DNA of 64,000 nucleotides from Lysobacterales bacterium (GCA_026982315.1 JALSHI010000025.1:62001-126000), one strand, 5' to 3'; shown: positions 44,995-56,677, counted from the stretch's first letter. A program made the numbers and translations. Notes: a model not told the origin generated them from the letters alone.

Positions 44995-45890
44995 GCCTGC
45001 CGCGTCATGTTCGCCTGGTGGAGGTATCTCCCCGTGACGGTTTGCAAAACGAACCGCAACCGGTGTCACTGGAAACCAAGCTGGGCTTGATTGAAAGACT
45101 GGCGCAAGCCAGGATTAAGGAAATTGAAGTCACTGGCTTTGTGCATCCACGCTGGGTGCCGCAACTGGCCGATGCCAGCGCGCTTTGTCAGGCGCTGCCC
45201 CTGGATTCAACAGTTCGCTATTCCGCTCTGGTGCCAAACGAAAAAGGCATGCATAAGGCGCTGGAGTGTGGAAAACTGCGGCGTGTGGCCGTTTTTACGG
45301 CAGCCAGTGAGGCTTTTACCCGAAAAAATATCAACTGCGGTATCGAGGAATCGTTGCAGCGCTTTGAGCCGGTGATCGCTATGGCTCAGGCGGCCGGTTT
45401 ACCAGTGCGGGGCTATATTTCCTGCGTGCTGGGTTGCCCTTATGAAGGCGATGTGCCTGTAAGCCGGGTGCGGGAAGTGAGCGAGCGCCTGCTGGCCATG
45501 GGCTGTGATGAATTGTCTTTGGGTGACACCGTCGGCGTGGGCACGCCCGAGCAAGCGCGGGCAATGTACCGGGCTGTCCGGCAGGTGGCGGATGCCCCCC
45601 AACTGGCGCTGCATTTTCATGACACGTATGGCCAGGCTGTGGCGAATCTGTATGCCTGCCTGCACGAAGGGGCTGAAGTTATTGACGCTTCTGTGGCTGG
45701 ACTGGGAGGCTGCCCGTACGCATCCGGCGCCAGCGGCAATGTCGCCACCGAGGATGTGGTATATTTGCTCGATGGTTTGGGAATTTCGCATGGGGTTGAC
45801 CTGAACCGCTTGGCTGCTTGCGGCCAGTGGATCAGTCAGCAACTGGGCAGGGAAAACGCCAGCCGGGCAGGGCGGGCGCTTGTCGGCTAG
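44991..45890 (+). CDS. liuE: Hydroxymethylglutaryl-CoA lyase
   Basis: Cleaves HMG-CoA to acetyl-CoA and acetoacetate, the last step of the leucine route. TIM-barrel motifs are VEVSPRDGLQNE (metal and substrate site), SLGDTVGVGTPEQ and LHFHDTYGQAVAN. The active-site cysteine loop is GLGGCPYASGASGNVATEDV. 299 residues is the usual length. The stop TAG is shared, on the opposite strand, with the diguanylate cyclase stop through a CTAG overlap (45887-45890). Confidence 0.96.
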   Translation: MSLPRHVRLVEVSPRDGLQNEPQPVSLETKLGLIERLAQARIKEIEVTGFVHPRWVPQLADASALCQALPLDSTVRYSALVPNEKGMHKALECGKLRRVAVFTAASEAFTRKNINCGIEESLQRFEPVIAMAQAAGLPVRGYISCVLGCPYEGDVPVSRVREVSERLLAMGCDELSLGDTVGVGTPEQARAMYRAVRQVADAPQLALHFHDTYGQAVANLYACLHEGAEVIDASVAGLGGCPYASGASGNVATEDVVYLLDGLGISHGVDLNRLAACGQWISQQLGRENASRAGRALVG

Positions 45891-46954
45891 CGCATGGTTG
45901 TCTCTTGCGTGGTGGTGCCATCCCATGCGTGTTGTGAGGGTTGCTCACAGTGGCCTGACTTCTGGTGCCTGCTCAGGCATGTTTGGTTGCGGCCGCTGTT
46001 TTTGGCGCGGTACAGGGCCTCGTCAGCGCGATTGATCCAGTCATCCAGGCTTTCTTTGTTATCAATTTCCGCCACGCCCAGGGAGACGGTGAGCTGAATG
46101 TCTTTGACAAACCGGTTTGACTGGGTATGTTGGCGGATTTTTTCGGCCAGGTTCCAGCAATCAGAGAGCTGATCGCACTCGAGTATCACGACGAACTCTT
46201 CCCCGCCATAGCGAAATACCCGGGCACGCCGGGGTATGATTTTTTGCAGCAACTGGGTAAAACCTTTCAGAATATCATCACCGGTGAGATGGCCATGAGA
46301 GTCATTAATGGCTTTGAAATGGTCAATATCCATAAGGATCAGGCAAGCCGTTCCCTGGGGCATTTGTTTGTGCCTGTCGTTTTTCCGGTTTATCAACTCC
46401 TGCATCAGCGCGCGCCGGTTGCCAATCTCTGTCAGACTGTCTTTAATGGAAAGCTGCCGCAAGGCGTCTTGCTGCTTTTTCATCTGACTGGAAAAAACAT
46501 AGGCGAACACGTTAGTGAGAATAAAAGTGATCATCATGCTGGAGGCGGTGACAATATCGACTTTTCCAGCGTATGCCGGAATGGTCAACAGAACCGCCAG
46601 CGCATTCAGGCCCAGGGCAATGCGTGCCGGCAAGAGATAAAAGGCAATAATCATGGTGGGGTAAAGCCAGTACACCTGGCTGGGACCTTTCAGGTAAGAA
46701 CTGATGACATTGCCAAACAAGGCCAGAAAGGTCAGGACGAAACTGACCCAAAAGGTCTTTCTGGTGAGTCGGACAAGCAGGTACAAGGCCGTAAAGCTCA
46801 CAACCAGTGCCGCATCAAGTAGCCCCACCCACAGCTCACCACTGCTGAAGCGGATAATGACAAATGGCACCAAACCGATGGCCGTGCCACCTGTGAGCAT
46901 CATTAAAAACCGCTCTTTTGGTGATCTCTCCTTGATGTTATCTGGCTCCTGCAT
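45887..46954 (-). CDS. Membrane-anchored diguanylate cyclase (GGDEF domain)
   Basis: Makes cyclic di-GMP from two GTP. About six transmembrane helices fill residues 15-165, followed by a GGDEF domain: KDSLTEIGNRRALMQEL, ILMDIDHFKAINDSHGHLTGD and the active-site loop GGEEF at residues 250-254. The inhibitory I-site, normally RxxD just before the loop, reads PRRA here, so product feedback at that site should be lost. The N-terminal sensor is not a family I can name. The start at 46954 has no clear ribosome site; Met18 or Met19 is possible. The gene runs convergent to liuE, sharing CTAG. Confidence 0.9.
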   Translation of the reverse strand: MQEPDNIKERSPKERFLMMLTGGTAIGLVPFVIIRFSSGELWVGLLDAALVVSFTALYLLVRLTRKTFWVSFVLTFLALFGNVISSYLKGPSQVYWLYPTMIIAFYLLPARIALGLNALAVLLTIPAYAGKVDIVTASSMMITFILTNVFAYVFSSQMKKQQDALRQLSIKDSLTEIGNRRALMQELINRKNDRHKQMPQGTACLILMDIDHFKAINDSHGHLTGDDILKGFTQLLQKIIPRRARVFRYGGEEFVVILECDQLSDCWNLAEKIRQHTQSNRFVKDIQLTVSLGVAEIDNKESLDDWINRADEALYRAKNSGRNQTCLSRHQKSGHCEQPSQHAWDGTTTQETTMR

Positions 46955-47084
46955 GCATATAGGCTAACATTATTTCCGTAAATGCGTTCCGATTCGTACA
47001 GTTACGTATGTGGTTTATTGGCGGCGGACTTGAAACTGGCGTGGAAATCAGGCACATTGCGCATGCTATTGCTGGAGGAAATCA

Positions 47085-48362
47085 ATGCATCAAAATAATG
47101 AAAGATTATCGACCGAAGAAACACTTAAGTGGTTCCAAAACAGTCGCCGGAATTTCCTTTTCCCCGTAAATGAGCTGGATCAGCCTAAAACCTACCTGTG
47201 TGGCAATTCGCTGGGGTTGCAGCCGAAAACCGTCAGAGAACAGATACAAGAGGAATTGCAGCGCTGGGCGCAGCTTGGAATTGACGGTTATTTCGAAGGT
47301 GATACGGCATGGCTGCATTACGCGGATTTATGCAAGCCGGAACTGGCGCGATTAACCGGTGCCAGGCCTGCGGAAGTGGCTTTGATGAATTCCTTGACGA
47401 CCAACTTACATTTGCTGATGGTCAGTTTTTATCAACCCCGGGGCAGGCGTCGGAAAATACTCATCGAGCACCAGGCGTTTCCCAGCGACCACTATGCGGT
47501 GGCTTCTCAACTGCGTTGGCATGGCTTTTCGCCGTCAGAGGATCTCATTATCCTCAAGCCGGATTTACCCGGTGGTGTTTTTTCCTCTGAGCATATTCTG
47601 GCCACCATTGAGCAGCACGCACAAGAACTGGCTCTGATTCTGCTGCCAGCTGTGCAATATGTCAGTGGCCAATGGCTGCCCATGAAGGATGTGACCGCCC
47701 TGGCCGAAAAACATGAGATTCCCATTGGCTGGGATTGTGCCCATGCCACGGGCAACGTGCCGTTGGCACTGCATGAGTGGGGGGCTGATTTTGCAGTGGG
47801 ATGTTCCTACAAATACCTCAATGGCGGACCGGGCGCGCCGGGATGGGCCTTTGTCCACGACAAACACCATGGCCGCACCATGCCGCGACTGACTGGCTGG
47901 TGGGGCAATAACCCGCAGACCCGTTTTGCCATGGCGCCGACGTTTGATCCGGCAGCAGGCATTGACGCCTGGCAATTGTCCAATGTGCCGATATTGGCCG
48001 CGGTAGCTGTTTTGGCGGGACTGGAAGTCTTCTCGCCCATTCCGGTGTCTGCTTTGCGGGCTCAATCTCTGCATTTGCACGCGGCCTTGCGGGCGGTATT
48101 GGAGCGGCATCCTGATGTGGAAATGTTAACGCCGGAAACAGCGGAGGCGCATGGCTGTCAACTTTCTTTTGGGCTTCGTTCCGGTCGTGAGAGCACCCGC
48201 GCCCTGTTCGAGCATCTATTGGCCAATGATATTGTTGGCGACTGGCGGGAGCCCGGCATTATCCGCTTGTCTCCGGTTCCCTTGTATAACTCGCTTGAGG
48301 ACATTGCCCAGGTTGACAAAAGCCTGACAGCCTATTTTGAAACCGCCGGGCGCAGTGGCTAG
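47085..48362 (+). CDS. kynU: Kynureninase
   Basis: PLP-dependent hydrolysis of kynurenine to anthranilate and alanine. Motifs: YLCGNSLGLQPKTVR near the N-terminus, MNSLTTNLHLLMVSFY, GWDCAHATGN for the Asp/His that hold the cofactor, and the PLP lysine in SYKYLNGGPGAPGW (Lys243). 425 residues is normal. GGAGGAAA gives a good ribosome site. No kynA or kynB lies in the window, so the rest of the tryptophan-kynurenine route must be elsewhere. The gene runs convergent to the LCAT-like gene, overlapping by CTAG (48359-48362). Confidence 0.95.
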   Translation: MHQNNERLSTEETLKWFQNSRRNFLFPVNELDQPKTYLCGNSLGLQPKTVREQIQEELQRWAQLGIDGYFEGDTAWLHYADLCKPELARLTGARPAEVALMNSLTTNLHLLMVSFYQPRGRRRKILIEHQAFPSDHYAVASQLRWHGFSPSEDLIILKPDLPGGVFSSEHILATIEQHAQELALILLPAVQYVSGQWLPMKDVTALAEKHEIPIGWDCAHATGNVPLALHEWGADFAVGCSYKYLNGGPGAPGWAFVHDKHHGRTMPRLTGWWGNNPQTRFAMAPTFDPAAGIDAWQLSNVPILAAVAVLAGLEVFSPIPVSALRAQSLHLHAALRAVLERHPDVEMLTPETAEAHGCQLSFGLRSGRESTRALFEHLLANDIVGDWREPGIIRLSPVPLYNSLEDIAQVDKSLTAYFETAGRSG

Positions 48363-49759
48363 TGGCTGAGCAAAATGTGTAACAGGTTGTCCTGAAAAAA
48401 AATATTGCCGGGTATGCGATCGTGTTTTTCACACAGAAACAGGGGATAGGCCAACGGGAAATCCACATACCAGTGGCGAGCCACTGTCGGGTCCAGGGTA
48501 TTACGGGCCAAAAGCGATGACTTGGTTACCTTGCCATCGCCAGGTTCCAGCATCAGGCGTTCATAATCCAGACCACGGATGCGATTTTCCACTTGCGATG
48601 GCCACAATCGAACCCGTTCATGGCCGTTATCGCTGTCTTTTTCGACCACCAGATGGCTGGGCGTCAGGTGGCAATCTCCACCCATGACGACAAACTCGTG
48701 GCTGTGTTTCGGCAGTTTGACGGTTAGTGACCACTGAAAACGTCGGGCGCGCGCCAGCGTCTTGTCAAAAAAGCGGCTTAGGGTTTGATAATAAGCTGCG
48801 CCCTGTTCGGGTGTGTCAAAATGCCCCAGAATGCGTTTTTTTGCGACCGGGTCAAAAATGGACCACTGCTTTTCGCGCCAGATGCGCGCATTGAAAATAT
48901 CCATATCCACCGGCTGGCCTGCGACGTCATATAACGGATCCAGCATCCCATGTGGCAATAATTGGTAAATACTGGGCATGGTGGCCAGGACTTCCGGCGG
49001 AATGCGCAATATCCCCAGCTGGCGTCCCTGAATCAAGGACTGCAAGGCTTCTGCCGAGCCCAAATTGGGCGTGGCCAGCAAAACACTGCGGCGCACATGA
49101 GCACTGCCTTCCTGATTAAACGGAAAATCATCCCTGTCCAGGACATCCTCGCGTCCATAGCGAAGGTAGTATCGTGTCACCAGACCACCTATGCTGTGGG
49201 CCACCAGGTCCACCTTCAGATCGGGCTGGTTGTAATCCTGGCGAATGTGGTCGATATAGTCGGCCAGTTGGCCGGCGATATCCGCCATATCCAGCCGCCA
49301 GTCATAGACGAAGACGTAATATCGCTTGCGATCATCGCGAACGGGCGTGCCGATTTGCGCCGGCTGGTAGCCGCCGTATTGCTCAAGGGTTCGTAAAATG
49401 GAATGGTAAAAATCGATGCCCACAATCTGATCGGTGATGGCATAGGCCTCCAAGGGAGATGAGTCGGTGTGCAGTGTCTTGGGGTCAATATGCAACACCA
49501 GTGGCCAAAAATTCTCCTTGACCAGCTTGGCAATGCCTTTGGGCCAGACTTCCTCGCCGGTTTGCCGATTATGCAGTTTGCTGCCCATCACTCCGTGAAT
49601 CACAACCACCGGTGGTTGATGTGGGTTATTGCGGGCAGATTCATACAACCGGGCCAGATCGGGTTTGGGAGCGCATGCCGTCAGAAACAGCAGGCAGCCT
49701 GCCAGCAGGAATTTCAGTGCCTGGGATCCTGTTGGCGGTTGCGTGGGAGAGTGGTTCAT
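48359..49759 (-). CDS. LCAT-like lipoprotein acyl hydrolase/acyltransferase
   Basis: A 466-residue protein with a lipoprotein signal whose lipobox LTAC places the lipidated cysteine at residue 29. The alpha/beta hydrolase opens with VVVIHGVMGSKLHNRQTGEEVWP, the typical start of lecithin:cholesterol acyltransferase-like proteins. The nucleophile motif AHSIGG gives Ser189. The family cleaves or transfers acyl chains of phospholipids or sterol esters. It is the second predicted lipoprotein lipase of the window. It overlaps the threonine aldolase stop by 4 bases and is downstream of it on the same strand. Confidence 0.83.
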   Translation of the reverse strand: MNHSPTQPPTGSQALKFLLAGCLLFLTACAPKPDLARLYESARNNPHQPPVVVIHGVMGSKLHNRQTGEEVWPKGIAKLVKENFWPLVLHIDPKTLHTDSSPLEAYAITDQIVGIDFYHSILRTLEQYGGYQPAQIGTPVRDDRKRYYVFVYDWRLDMADIAGQLADYIDHIRQDYNQPDLKVDLVAHSIGGLVTRYYLRYGREDVLDRDDFPFNQEGSAHVRRSVLLATPNLGSAEALQSLIQGRQLGILRIPPEVLATMPSIYQLLPHGMLDPLYDVAGQPVDMDIFNARIWREKQWSIFDPVAKKRILGHFDTPEQGAAYYQTLSRFFDKTLARARRFQWSLTVKLPKHSHEFVVMGGDCHLTPSHLVVEKDSDNGHERVRLWPSQVENRIRGLDYERLMLEPGDGKVTKSSLLARNTLDPTVARHWYVDFPLAYPLFLCEKHDRIPGNIFFQDNLLHILLSH

Positions 49760-50787
49760 GCCAATGCGCGGTTCATGTGAGTCACAAGCGCAGCACAGTC
49801 CTCCGGCCGGGTGGCATGGCTAAATACCAGGCGAATGACGTCCGTGCTTCCCGGCCAGACATGAAAGGCAAAACCAGCCTGTTGTAATTCGGCAATGGCG
49901 GTTTCAGGCAGACGAAGAAACGCTTCGTTGGCCTGCACAGGAAACAAGAACTCTACGCGCGATTGCATTTCACGATAAAAACCAGCGGCCATGCTATTGG
50001 CATGGGTGGCCAGTTGCAACCATAAATCATCTTTCAGCCAGGCCAGCATTTGCGCGGAAATAAAGCGCATTTTGCTCACCAGTTGCCCGGCGCGTTTGCG
50101 CCGCCGCTTGATTTCGGTTGCATAATCGGGGTTGAAAATGACCAGGGCCTCGGCCAGCATGGCGCCATTTTTGGTAGCTCCCAGACTGAGCAGGTCAATG
50201 CCTGATTTCCATGTCATTTCTGCTGGCGCGCATTTCAAGGCGGCCAAGGCATTGGCAAAACGCGAGCCGTCCATATGGCAGGCTAGCTGCCAGGGCGATT
50301 GTTTGGCCACTTCAGTCAAAGTGCGGATTTCGTCCACAGTGTAAATTGTGCCAGCTTCGGTGCTTTGGGTCAGACTCAGGCAACTGGGCCGGTTTTCGTG
50401 CTCTCCATGGGCGCCGGTAGCCGCCAGGGCTTTTTGCAGGATTTCCGGACTTAATTTGCCATGCTCACCCGGTAAGTCCACTAGCTTGGCGCCAGCGGAA
50501 TAAAATTCCGGCGCCCCGCATTCGTCCTTGTTCAAGTGTGCGTTTTCATGGCAGTAAACAGCGCCATAAGGCGGGGTGCACTGGGCCACTGCCAGGGCAT
50601 TGGCCGCCGTCCCTGTGGTGAGTGGTATAACAGCAACCCAGTGCTCGAAAATGTCTGTCAGACGTTTTTCCAGCATTTCGGTGTAGTGGTCATAGCCGTA
50701 GGACTCGGCAAATCCCTGATTGGCCTCCAGAAGTGCTTGCATAATGGGCTCGGCCACCGGGGCTTCGTTATCAGAACGGAAGTTCAT
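49756..50787 (-). CDS. ltaE: Low-specificity L-threonine aldolase
   Basis: PLP enzyme that splits threonine or allo-threonine to glycine and acetaldehyde. Motifs: MNFRSDNEAPVAEPIMQAL at the N-terminus, TGTAANALA for the cofactor phosphate, CHMDGSRFANALA, and the PLP lysine in LGATKNGAM. 343 residues matches the Pseudomonas-type enzyme. The start ATG 50787 is clear, with GAAAAACC upstream and no strong ribosome site. The LCAT-like gene overlaps its end. Confidence 0.9.
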   Translation of the reverse strand: MNFRSDNEAPVAEPIMQALLEANQGFAESYGYDHYTEMLEKRLTDIFEHWVAVIPLTTGTAANALAVAQCTPPYGAVYCHENAHLNKDECGAPEFYSAGAKLVDLPGEHGKLSPEILQKALAATGAHGEHENRPSCLSLTQSTEAGTIYTVDEIRTLTEVAKQSPWQLACHMDGSRFANALAALKCAPAEMTWKSGIDLLSLGATKNGAMLAEALVIFNPDYATEIKRRRKRAGQLVSKMRFISAQMLAWLKDDLWLQLATHANSMAAGFYREMQSRVEFLFPVQANEAFLRLPETAIAELQQAGFAFHVWPGSTDVIRLVFSHATRPEDCAALVTHMNRALA

Positions 50788-51108
50788 GGATGGTTTTTCC
50801 TTCGGTGAGGTTGAAATCGTTTTGTTGATGGTTTGTTTTCAAGGGCATGTTTGGTTTGAGCGGGTTTGCCCGTTGTTGACCTGTCACAAAGAGCAGGGTG
50901 CCTTTGCGTTTTCCAGCGCTATTATCGACCTTTTCAGGCCTGATGTCATGGCTATCGCGCCAATTTGCACCGGGCTGGCACAATGCATACAATGAGGCTC
51001 GCCGGTGTGAGCCGGCAATGTGATATCTGGGGCGACCGTCTATGGATGTGACTGGTTGCAAATACGACTTTCCGGCGCATGGCCGGACAATAAAAAAAGG
51101 GGAGATCA
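50788..51108. other. Divergent intergenic region between threonine aldolase and hppA
   Basis: 321 bases without a gene. It contains a good promoter facing hppA (listed separately). The ~115-base leader after it carries two GC hairpins: GCCGG/CCGGC (51001-51005, 51012-51016) and TCCGG/CCGGA (51071-51075, 51083-51087). No riboswitch family was recognised. Confidence 0.6.
50965..50993 (+). promoter_or_regulatory. Sigma-70 promoter of hppA
   Basis: TTGCAC (50965-50970), 17 bases, TACAAT (50988-50993). This would give a leader of about 110 bases before the hppA ATG, whose ribosome site is AGGGGAGA. Confidence 0.6.
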
Positions 51109-53154
<2,046 letters not shown>

Positions 53155-53173
53155 TCATCGTTCAGAAAGCTGT

Positions 53174-53203
53174 AAAAAAGCCCCGCATTCCGGGGCTTTT
53201 TTA
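53174..53203 (+). terminator. Bidirectional-type terminator between hppA and fadJ
   Basis: AAAAAAGCCCCG-CATT-CGGGGCTTTTTT is a strong hairpin with A and T flanks, starting about 20 bases after the hppA stop and 27 bases beyond the fadJ stop. It can serve both convergent genes. Confidence 0.92.
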
Positions 53204-53229
53204 CAGGCAGGGCTGTCGCAGAATGCCAG

Positions 53230-55341
53230 CTATTCATCGGCGCGAAATTTTTTGCCGCTTTTGGCGTATTCCACCAGAATGTCGGCGGGTTTGAAACGCA
53301 CACCAAAGCGTTCTTCAAAAGTTTTCAGCCGTTCCAGAATTTTGTCAGCACCCATCCGGTCGGTGTAGCGAAACGGGCCGCCGCGAAAAGGTGGAAAACC
53401 CAAACCGAGAATGGCGGCCAGGTCGCCATCCTTGGCATTATTGATGATTTTTTCCTGCAAACACAGCATGGCTTCGTTAATCATGGCAAGGGCAATCCGA
53501 TCCTGAATTTCCGCCTTGTCCATGGGTTTGCGTTCGGCTCCGCCAAAGAAACGGTAAATGTCTGTGTTAACGGTTTTTCTGCCTTTTTTGGGGTACAGGT
53601 AAAACCCCTTGCTGGCTTTGCGGCCCAGTAGTCCGGCTTCTGCGAGTTTTTGCGGGGTGTCATCGGCCTCAATACCGCGCTGTGCGAACATGTCGCCCAG
53701 GGCGCCTTTGGCGATATGGGCGGCGACGTCGATGCCGACTTCATCCAGCAAGGCAGCCGGCCCCACCGGGAATCCCCAGTCTTTCATGGCATTGTCCACA
53801 TCCTCAATGGGTACGCCTTCGGCAATCACACGCATGGCCTCATGCGTGAGCGCCGACAGAATGCGGGTGGTATAAAACCCCGGGCCATCGTGGACCACGA
53901 CCACGGTTTTCCCCTGGTCAATGCCTACGTTGATGGCTTGCTGGCGCGCTTGTTGACTGGTTTTGTCAGTGACAATCAGTTCCAGCAGTGGCATTTTTGG
54001 GACTGGGGAGAAATAGTGCATGCCCAAAACGTTTTCCGGACGTTTGGCATCGCGCGCAATTTCCCCAATGGGCAGGGATGAGGTATTGCTTGCAAATACG
54101 GTGTCCGCTGTGGTCACCGCTTCGCTGGCGGCGAGAATTTTGCGCTTGAGCTCCAGATCCTCAAAAACCGCTTCAATGATTAACTGGCTGTCCGCCAGAT
54201 CCTTGTCTTCGAGAGTGGTTTTGATTTTTGCCATGGTGCGATCGCGTTCCACTGGCAACATAGCCCGGCGCCGCACCAGTTTGTCCAGATCTTTCCAGAT
54301 GGTTTTCAGTCCCCGGCCCAGGTTTTCCAGAGAAATGTCTTTCAGCACCACATCGTAACCATTGCGAATGGATACTTCGGTGATTCCCGAGCCCATGAAG
54401 CCCGCGCCAATCATTCCCACGGTTTCGACGGCTTGAAGTCCGTCTGTGTGTTTGAGTTTCTTGTTTTCCTGCATATCCAGGAACAGTTGAATGAGGTTTT
54501 GGCAGGCTTCGGTGCCATGGAGTTCGGCAAAGGCCTTGCTTTCACACTCCAGGCCGGCTTCCAGGCCATATTCCAGACCGGTTTCCACACATTCCAGAAT
54601 CTTGAGCGGCGCGGGGTAGTTGCCCCGGGTTTTTCGCAGCACGGTTTCCCGGGCTTTTTTAAGCACAAAACGCCGTCCAGCGGGAAAATCCTCCAGGGCT
54701 TTGTCCACCAGGCTTTTTTTGCGCGGTTTGTGCTTGCGGTTTTCCTTCACTGAGGCAATGCCGGCTTGTAACAGGCCTTCCGGATGAATCAGTTCATCCA
54801 CCAAGCCGATTTTCTTGGCTTTGTGGGGATAGATATTTTTTCCGGTCAGGAGCATATCCAGGGCATTTCGCAGTCCCACCAGCCGGGATGTGCGTTGGGT
54901 GCCTCCGCCGCCGGGCAGCAATCCCAGTTTGACTTCCGGCAGGCCGAATGCGGTTTTCTTGCCTGTGCTGGCAATGCGGTAATGGCAGGCCATGGCCACT
55001 TCCAGGCCGCCACCCAGGGTTGCGCCATTCATCGCGGCAATCACGGGTTTGGACAGGTTCTCCAAACGCAACAGCAGGGCATTGCCTTCCCGCGAGAGCT
55101 GTTCTGCTTCTTCACTGGATTGCATGGCCAGGAATTCCTTGATATCAGCGCCGGCGATAAAGCAGTCTGGCTTTCGGCTAATCAGCACCGCACCACTGAT
55201 ACGGGGATTGCTTTCAATTTCATCCAGCAAGTTTTTGAAATCATCGAGCATGGAGGCGGACAACACATTGACCGGGGAGTCAGGTTGATCCAGCCACACC
55301 ACGGCTACATCATCGTGCATTTCAATCGTAAAATAAGCCAT
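53230..55341 (-). CDS. fadJ: Fatty acid oxidation complex alpha subunit (enoyl-CoA hydratase/3-hydroxyacyl-CoA dehydrogenase)
   Basis: A 703-residue bifunctional enzyme of beta-oxidation. The N-terminal crotonase domain has [16 protein letters not shown] and [19 protein letters not shown]. The NAD-binding domain has the Rossmann motif [15 protein letters not shown] near residue 312. The dehydrogenase core [16 protein letters not shown] and the C-terminal helical domain [21 protein letters not shown] follow. Together with the upstream thiolase gene (12 bases away) it forms the FadIJ-type pair; FadI-first order and length favour FadJ over FadB. Long KKKS/RK stretches near residues 195-220 are normal for the linker. 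Confidence 0.92.
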   Translation of the reverse strand: MAYFTIEMHDDVAVVWLDQPDSPVNVLSASMLDDFKNLLDEIESNPRISGAVLISRKPDCFIAGADIKEFLAMQSSEEAEQLSREGNALLLRLENLSKPVIAAMNGATLGGGLEVAMACHYRIASTGKKTAFGLPEVKLGLLPGGGGTQRTSRLVGLRNALDMLLTGKNIYPHKAKKIGLVDELIHPEGLLQAGIASVKENRKHKPRKKSLVDKALEDFPAGRRFVLKKARETVLRKTRGNYPAPLKILECVETGLEYGLEAGLECESKAFAELHGTEACQNLIQLFLDMQENKKLKHTDGLQAVETVGMIGAGFMGSGITEVSIRNGYDVVLKDISLENLGRGLKTIWKDLDKLVRRRAMLPVERDRTMAKIKTTLEDKDLADSQLIIEAVFEDLELKRKILAASEAVTTADTVFASNTSSLPIGEIARDAKRPENVLGMHYFSPVPKMPLLELIVTDKTSQQARQQAINVGIDQGKTVVVVHDGPGFYTTRILSALTHEAMRVIAEGVPIEDVDNAMKDWGFPVGPAALLDEVGIDVAAHIAKGALGDMFAQRGIEADDTPQKLAEAGLLGRKASKGFYLYPKKGRKTVNTDIYRFFGGAERKPMDKAEIQDRIALAMINEAMLCLQEKIINNAKDGDLAAILGLGFPPFRGGPFRYTDRMGADKILERLKTFEERFGVRFKPADILVEYAKSGKKFRADE

Positions 55342-55353
55342 GTTGTTTATCCT

Positions 55354-56646
55354 TTAGTCAATGCGTTTTAACAAAATGGAGTTGCCTTGGGCGCCTGCGG
55401 CGCAGGCGCTGATAAGGGCAAACTCTCCGCCGGATTCCAGCAGCCGCCTGGCCGCGGCAATCAACAAACGGCCGCCGGTGGCGCCAAAAGGGTGGCCCAG
55501 GGATAGAGAACCGCCCTGGGTATTCAGTAAATCCATGGGGATTTCACCAAAGGCGCCTTTAAGCCCCAGACGCTGGGTGCAGAAAGCCGCATCATTCAAG
55601 GCGCGCAGATTCGCCAGCACCTGGCCAGCAAAGGCCTCGTGCATTTCAAACACACTGATATCGTTCAGCGATAAACCGGCTTCATTGAGCAGGGCCGGAA
55701 TGGTGAATGCCGGCCCCAGTAACAGTTCTCCATCCGGGTTTTGCGCAGACCAGGCATAGCCGTAAATGGCGATCTGTGGGCGATATCCTTCGGCTTTTGC
55801 CCAGTCCCCTGTTGACAACAGTGTGGCAGAGGCGCCATCGGTGATGGGCGAGGCGTTTCCGGCTGTGACTGTGCCATGAGGCTTGACAAACACGGGCTTG
55901 AGACGAGCCAGCTTTTCCAGGCTGGTGTCGGCGTAAATGGTGTTGTCCTGTTCCAGAGGCTGAAAATCCGGCGGCAGTAAGGCGGGCGCCACTTCACGCT
56001 CGAATTTGCCTTCGCTCCAGGCTTTGGCTGCCAGTTGATGGGAGCGCAATGCGTACTTGTCCTGTTCCTCGCGCGTCACTCCGAAGCGAGCGGCCAGCCG
56101 ATCAGCGTCCTGGCCCATGGTCACACCGGTGGAAAACTCGGCAATGGCCGGGGCTTCTGGCGCCAGATGACGCAGTTTGAATTTCTTCAGAATTTTCCAG
56201 TAATCGCCCGGCCCCTTGGCTTTTTGTGCCAGCATCATGATTTTTTTCAAATCATGGCTGATGCGAACAGGGGCGTCAGACAAAGATTCCACGCCGCCGG
56301 CCACGGCCACCTTGGCCGCGCCCTGCGCAATGGCGTCGACACTGTTGCAAATGGCCCGGTTGGCAGAAATACAAGCCTGGGTCACGGTGTAGGCCGGGAT
56401 GGAAAGGTCATAACCGGCGCCAATCAGGGCCTCGCGGGCGACATTACTGGTTTTGGCGTTTTGAATCACGTTGCCCAGGGTGACTTGATCGCATTGACGA
56501 TCCAGTGCCGGATTGCGGTCCCTGAGGTTTTTCAGGGCGGCGCGTGCCAGATCATAGGATTTCAAGTCCAGATAAGGACCTGGGGACTTCATGAAAGGCG
56601 TGCGCACGCCATCCAGAAACACAACAGAGGAGTCTTTCAGCAGCAT
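55354..56646 (-). CDS. fadI: 3-ketoacyl-CoA thiolase of the fatty acid oxidation complex
   Basis: A 430-residue thiolase that performs the last beta-oxidation step. The acyl-enzyme cysteine lies in TVTQACISANRAI, as in FadI-type and trifunctional-protein beta subunits. The remaining motifs are GGVESLSDAPVRIS, EMHEAFAGQVLANL and SLGHPFGATGGRLL with CAAGAQGNSILL. It precedes fadJ by 12 bases on the same strand. A promoter with a palindrome in its spacer lies 31-59 bases upstream. Confidence 0.93.
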   Translation of the reverse strand: MLLKDSSVVFLDGVRTPFMKSPGPYLDLKSYDLARAALKNLRDRNPALDRQCDQVTLGNVIQNAKTSNVAREALIGAGYDLSIPAYTVTQACISANRAICNSVDAIAQGAAKVAVAGGVESLSDAPVRISHDLKKIMMLAQKAKGPGDYWKILKKFKLRHLAPEAPAIAEFSTGVTMGQDADRLAARFGVTREEQDKYALRSHQLAAKAWSEGKFEREVAPALLPPDFQPLEQDNTIYADTSLEKLARLKPVFVKPHGTVTAGNASPITDGASATLLSTGDWAKAEGYRPQIAIYGYAWSAQNPDGELLLGPAFTIPALLNEAGLSLNDISVFEMHEAFAGQVLANLRALNDAAFCTQRLGLKGAFGEIPMDLLNTQGGSLSLGHPFGATGGRLLIAAARRLLESGGEFALISACAAGAQGNSILLKRID

Positions 56647-56677
56647 GATTTTTCTTCATTAGGATGGAATGGGTCTA

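Noticed and set aside
46127..46822. 231-codon plus-strand frame opposite the diguanylate cyclase gene
   Set aside because: The GGDEF frame is certain, and this frame has no family signature.
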